Positions 6,415 to 8,803 of a stretch of DNA of 8,803 bases are shown in pieces. Below the pieces are notes generated by a model that searched no databases, was not told the origin of the DNA, and saw only the letters and a program-made list of their open reading frames with translations. Made by a program: the position numbers and the translations under genes. The stretch spans positions 1-8,803 of the forward strand of contig MVRP01000179.1 of assembly GCA_002067405.1 (NCBI GenBank). Direction: 5' to 3'. The stretch comes from Syntrophorhabdaceae bacterium PtaU1.Bin034. GTDB taxonomy: Bacteria; Desulfobacterota_G; Syntrophorhabdia; Syntrophorhabdales; WCHB1-27. Numbering within the stretch: the stretch's first letter is position 1; each line of letters starts with the position of its first letter.

Positions 6415-6416
6415 GG

Positions 6417-6593
6417 ATGGCCCAGGATGTCATGCATTTGAGCGAAGCCGAAAAACAGCTTCTGTTACAGGTCCTGAAAGCGGTGAGAAGCATCCGGTTC
6501 GGCTACATTAATATTATTGTGCAGGATTCCAAAGTCGTGCAGATAGAAAAAACGGAAAAAACCAGATTTGACAAAAAGGTCTCTTCAACATGA
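6417..6593 (+). CDS. yezD: YezD family (DUF2292) small protein
   Basis: This 58-residue protein has an N-terminal helix (SEAEKQLLLQVLKAVRSI, about 9-26) followed by the family's hallmark beta segment FGYINIIVQDSKVVQIEKTEKTRF at about 28-51. The GxxxIxIQDxKVVQIExTEK pattern is nearly complete. GGAG lies 8 nt before the ATG. The TGA stop overlaps the next start codon in an ATGA arrangement (6590-6593), so translation with the NifK-like gene is probably coupled. YezD-like proteins are generally found beside sulfur assimilation and organosulfur genes, though their biochemical role is not established to my knowledge. As the first gene of this operon it supports a sulfur-related role for the nitrogenase-like enzyme. 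The symbol is a family label, not proof of orthology. Confidence 0.85.
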   Translation: MAQDVMHLSEAEKQLLLQVLKAVRSIRFGYINIIVQDSKVVQIEKTEKTRFDKKVSST

Positions 6594-7933
6594 GCACCTT
6601 CATTGACCGTCCGAGATACTTGTGCGCCCTTGGGGGCGCAGTAGCCACCCTGACCAACCTGCCTCGGGTCATTCCCATTCTCCATGCAGCGGGCGGCTGC
6701 GGAGGAAACATCGCGAATGCCCTCAACAATGCGGGAGGATATGCGGGCACGGGTTACTGCGGCGGCCAAAGCCTGCCCAGTTCCAACATCTATGAAAGGG
6801 ACATAGTGTTCGGTGGAGAGGAGCGCCTTGACGAACAGATCGAGACCACGATGAAGATCATCGACGGCGGTCTCTATTTCGTCGTGACGGGCTGCATGGT
6901 AGAGATGATCGGAGACGACGTCTCCTCGGTGGTAAAAAGGTGCCGGAACGGACATGCGCCGGTCCTTTCAGCGGTCACCGGCGGTTTCCTCGGGACCTCG
7001 TCAAAGGGCTACGATATTGTCCTTGAAACCTTAATCAGGCACTACGTGACGAAAACCTCCCGCAGAGACCGGAAGACCGTCAACCTGTGGGGCATCATGC
7101 CTGTCCAGGACGTTTTTTGGAAGGGCAATCTCAACAGCCTGAAGCGTCTCATAGGAAAGCTCGGATACAAGGTAAATACCTTCTTCGGTGAAAGAGAAAC
7201 CCTTGATACCCTGAAAAACTCCGGCAAAGCGGCGTTGAACATCGTTGTCTCCGACATATACGGGATAGAGCCGGCCAGGGCCTTTGAAGAGGTCCACGGT
7301 GTTCCTTACCTGTCGGCGCCTTTGCCTATTGGTCCCCACGGCACGGATATCTTTTTGAGAACCCTGGCCGACGCCCTTCGCATCAAAGAAAGCGTTGTCG
7401 AGGCCGTAATCAAGGAAGAGAAATCCCGGTTTTACGACTATCTGGAGCGGGTAACCGATGTCTATAACGACCTCGATCTTCAGCGGTATGCGGTCGTCGT
7501 CGGCGATGCCAACTATACGCAGGCCCTTACCCGGTTTCTCGCCGACGATCTCGGATGGCTGCCGGAACTGGCAGTGGTCACCGACGATGATCTGCCCGAT
7601 GAACAACGGGAGGCGCTGTCGAAAAGGTTCGCCGGTTATGCCTCGGGCATTACCCCCGAACTGGTTTTCGATACCGATACCTCCGCAGTGGCAAAGCACC
7701 TGAGTAACCATTGGCCGAGAAACAAGGGTCAACGCTACTATGATTCTTTCAATCCGGCCTTTGTCATCGGGAGCGTCTTTGAGAGGGACCTGGCGGAGAG
7801 TCTCGACGCCGGGTTCTTGAGCGTCACCTATCCGGTGTCCAACCGGGTAGTCCTCGACAGGGCATACGCCGGGTATGCGGGGGCGCTGAGGCTGACCGAG
7901 GATATTTTCACCGTGCTCGTCGCGGGCAGATAA
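6590..7933 (+). CDS. NifK-like nitrogenase component 1 family protein (beta-type subunit)
   Basis: This 447-residue protein is a nitrogenase/oxidoreductase component 1 homologue. The N-terminal part is NifK/NifN-like: CALGGA with Cys12, HAAGGCGGN with Cys37, SLPSSNIYERDIVFGGEERL at 61-80, and VVTGCMVEMIGDD with Cys102. Cys12, Cys37 and Cys102 correspond to the three NifK P-cluster cysteines; the first spacing of 25 residues is identical to that in Azotobacter NifK (Cys70, Cys95). Further cysteines are Cys57 and Cys118. The protein lacks the long N-terminal extension of true NifK, which is about 520 residues. The start overlaps the yezD stop. It should form a heterotetramer with the NifD-like protein encoded 13 bp downstream. 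The K-before-D order is the reverse of nif operons. Similar proteins include NifN, methylthio-alkane reductase and uncharacterised nitrogenase-like groups. Confidence 0.88.
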   Translation: MSTFIDRPRYLCALGGAVATLTNLPRVIPILHAAGGCGGNIANALNNAGGYAGTGYCGGQSLPSSNIYERDIVFGGEERLDEQIETTMKIIDGGLYFVVTGCMVEMIGDDVSSVVKRCRNGHAPVLSAVTGGFLGTSSKGYDIVLETLIRHYVTKTSRRDRKTVNLWGIMPVQDVFWKGNLNSLKRLIGKLGYKVNTFFGERETLDTLKNSGKAALNIVVSDIYGIEPARAFEEVHGVPYLSAPLPIGPHGTDIFLRTLADALRIKESVVEAVIKEEKSRFYDYLERVTDVYNDLDLQRYAVVVGDANYTQALTRFLADDLGWLPELAVVTDDDLPDEQREALSKRFAGYASGITPELVFDTDTSAVAKHLSNHWPRNKGQRYYDSFNPAFVIGSVFERDLAESLDAGFLSVTYPVSNRVVLDRAYAGYAGALRLTEDIFTVLVAGR

Positions 7934-7946
7934 GAGAGGACTATCG

Positions 7947-8803
7947 ATGGATTATATTAAGGAGAAAACACCGCCGGTCCGGGAAGACAGGCTCGGCGCA
8001 TGCAGCGCCTTCGGCGGCTCCTGCTGCGAACTGGGCAGACAATCGGGTGAGGGCTGCCTGAATCAGGCGGCGAGGAGCTTCTCCCAGACCCAGGGATGCC
8101 AGTTGAGCCTGAGCCTCGCCATACTCAACACCATAAGGAACGCCGTGATCATCGTCCACGGCCCCATCGGGTGCGGAGCGAGCAACGCCGCGTTAACAGG
8201 TGTCACGAAAACATTTCAAAGGCTGAGGGACGGGAAGGCCGGGGGATTGATATGGCTCAACACCAACCTCAACGAAGCCGATGTCATCTCGGGTGGCGAG
8301 GCAAAGCTGAAAGATGCCGTATTGTTCGCAGAGAGCGAGTTCCGGCCTGAGGCACTTATCATCGTCAACAGTTGCGTGCCTGCCCTCATCGGGGATGACC
8401 TTGACGGCATTGTGGCCCGGTTGCAGGAGGAGGTGTCGGCAAAGATCGTCCCCATCCACTGCGAGGGCTTCAAGACGAAGATCATGGCGAGTGCGTACGA
8501 TGCGGTGTACCACGGTATCCTTAGAAACCTCATGGAAAAAGAGGAGGACCCCAGGACCGTCATACCCGACGACCTCGAGACCCTCAAGGAACAATACCGG
8601 ATCAACAGGACGGTCAATATCCTCAATGTTTCTTCCATGAGCCGGGCGGATGAAAAGGAGCTGACGAGGCTGGTGGAAGCCCTCGATCTTCATGTGCGCA
8701 TTCTGCCGTGCTTTGCCCGTCCCGACGATTTTGCGTCTGTCTCCGAGGCTGCCCTGAACGTGAGCATCTGCTCCACCCACGATGATTATTTTGCCGGCCA
8801 CAT
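7947..8803 (+). CDS. NifD-like nitrogenase component 1 family protein (alpha-type subunit), 3' truncated by window
   Basis: The frame opens at ATG 7947 after AGAGGA and continues for 285 complete codons to the window edge. The NifD-type core is clear: SFSQTQGCQ (Cys51), VHGPIGCGAS (Cys76), WLNTNLNEADVISGGEAKL and NSCVPALIGDD (Cys143). Their spacings of 25 and 67 residues nearly equal those of the P-cluster cysteines of Azotobacter NifD (62, 88, 154). The HCEGFKTKIMASAYDAVYHG segment at 171-190 aligns with NifD RCEGFRG, but Gln191 becomes Met180 and His195 becomes Tyr184. Arg96 becomes a non-basic residue. The segment ALNVSICSTHDDYFAGH places Cys275 where NifD has its cofactor-ligating cysteine. 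A cysteine-rich N-terminus (Cys19, Cys26, Cys27, Cys37) precedes the core. The protein looks able to hold an active-site metal cluster but not to act as a standard nitrogenase. The cofactor histidine region lies beyond the edge. Confidence 0.88.
   Translation, partial: MDYIKEKTPPVREDRLGACSAFGGSCCELGRQSGEGCLNQAARSFSQTQGCQLSLSLAILNTIRNAVIIVHGPIGCGASNAALTGVTKTFQRLRDGKAGGLIWLNTNLNEADVISGGEAKLKDAVLFAESEFRPEALIIVNSCVPALIGDDLDGIVARLQEEVSAKIVPIHCEGFKTKIMASAYDAVYHGILRNLMEKEEDPRTVIPDDLETLKEQYRINRTVNILNVSSMSRADEKELTRLVEALDLHVRILPCFARPDDFASVSEAALNVSICSTHDDYFAGH

Larger units (their letters stand above)
5873..6416. other. Divergent AT-rich control region without protein-coding genes
   Basis: This 544-bp stretch separates the two divergent operons and is markedly richer in A and T than the genes. 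Apart from a 7-codon upstream frame at 6394-6414, I find no credible gene. It holds two outward-facing promoters, three related 11-bp sites, an AT-rich inverted repeat at 6041-6068, dyads at 6127-6182, and a perfect palindrome at 6342-6354. No known riboswitch was recognised, and no sigma54 -24/-12 element typical of classical nif genes was found. Confidence 0.7.

Noticed and set aside
5950..6416. Sigma54 promoter or NifA upstream activator site, as expected for nif genes
   Set aside because: No GG-N10-GC element with the right context and no TGT-N10-ACA site was found; sigma70-type promoters explain the region better.
7031..7732. Minus-strand frame of 233 codons opposite the NifK-like gene
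   Set aside because: It is antisense to a strongly supported gene, has no ribosome binding site, and shows no recognisable motifs.
8193..8801. Minus-strand frame of 202 codons opposite the NifD-like gene
   Set aside because: The plus strand carries a clear NifD-family protein with conserved cysteine motifs; the antisense frame shows no family features.
6590..8803. True nitrogenase (nifDK), chlorophyllide/protochlorophyllide reductase or F430 enzyme
   Set aside because: The Gln191/His195 equivalents are missing, which argues against nitrogenase. The cofactor cysteine is present and a separate K-type partner is encoded, which argues against the tetrapyrrole-reducing types.

Overview
This looks like a chromosomal segment from an anaerobic bacterium with moderately high GC coding DNA. 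The style (IS110-type element, Nif-like proteins, noncanonical radical SAM and corrinoid-type domains, strong GGAGG ribosome binding sites) would suit a deltaproteobacterial/syntrophic lineage. That assignment is a guess from gene content; no taxonomic marker is present.

Layout. (1) Positions 1-~655: the 3' part of an IS110-family transposase gene, followed by about 200 bp of strongly structured non-coding DNA that may encode the element's guide (bridge) RNA. (2) Positions 688-5872: seven minus-strand genes in one apparent operon. In transcription order they are a small stand-alone corrinoid-type helical cap domain, a DUF2325 protein, a radical SAM protein with unusual cysteine spacing, a PPOX-type flavin-binding protein, and a complete sulfonate/taurine/nitrate-type ABC importer (binding protein, permease, ATPase). 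(3) Positions 5873-6416: an AT-rich divergent control region with two good sigma70-type promoters facing outward. Both -35 boxes lie inside the same 11-bp sequence, and several inverted repeats are present. (4) Positions 6417-8803: a plus-strand operon encoding a YezD/DUF2292 small protein, a NifK-like protein, and the first 285 residues of a NifD-like protein that runs off the window.

How it may work. The NifD/NifK-like pair keeps cysteines in the positions that hold a P-cluster type FeS cluster, and the D-like chain keeps a cysteine at the cofactor-ligand position. It has lost the nitrogenase residues corresponding to Gln191 and His195 of Azotobacter NifD, so it is probably not a dinitrogen reductase. 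The YezD family is often associated with sulfur assimilation and the importer belongs to the family of organosulfur transporters. Together these suggest a nitrogenase-like enzyme that reductively cleaves an imported organosulfur compound, analogous to but not shown to be the methylthio-alkane reductase. The radical SAM, cap-domain, DUF2325 and flavin proteins would be maturation or accessory partners. No reductase (NifH-like) gene or regulator gene is visible; either may lie beyond the right edge.
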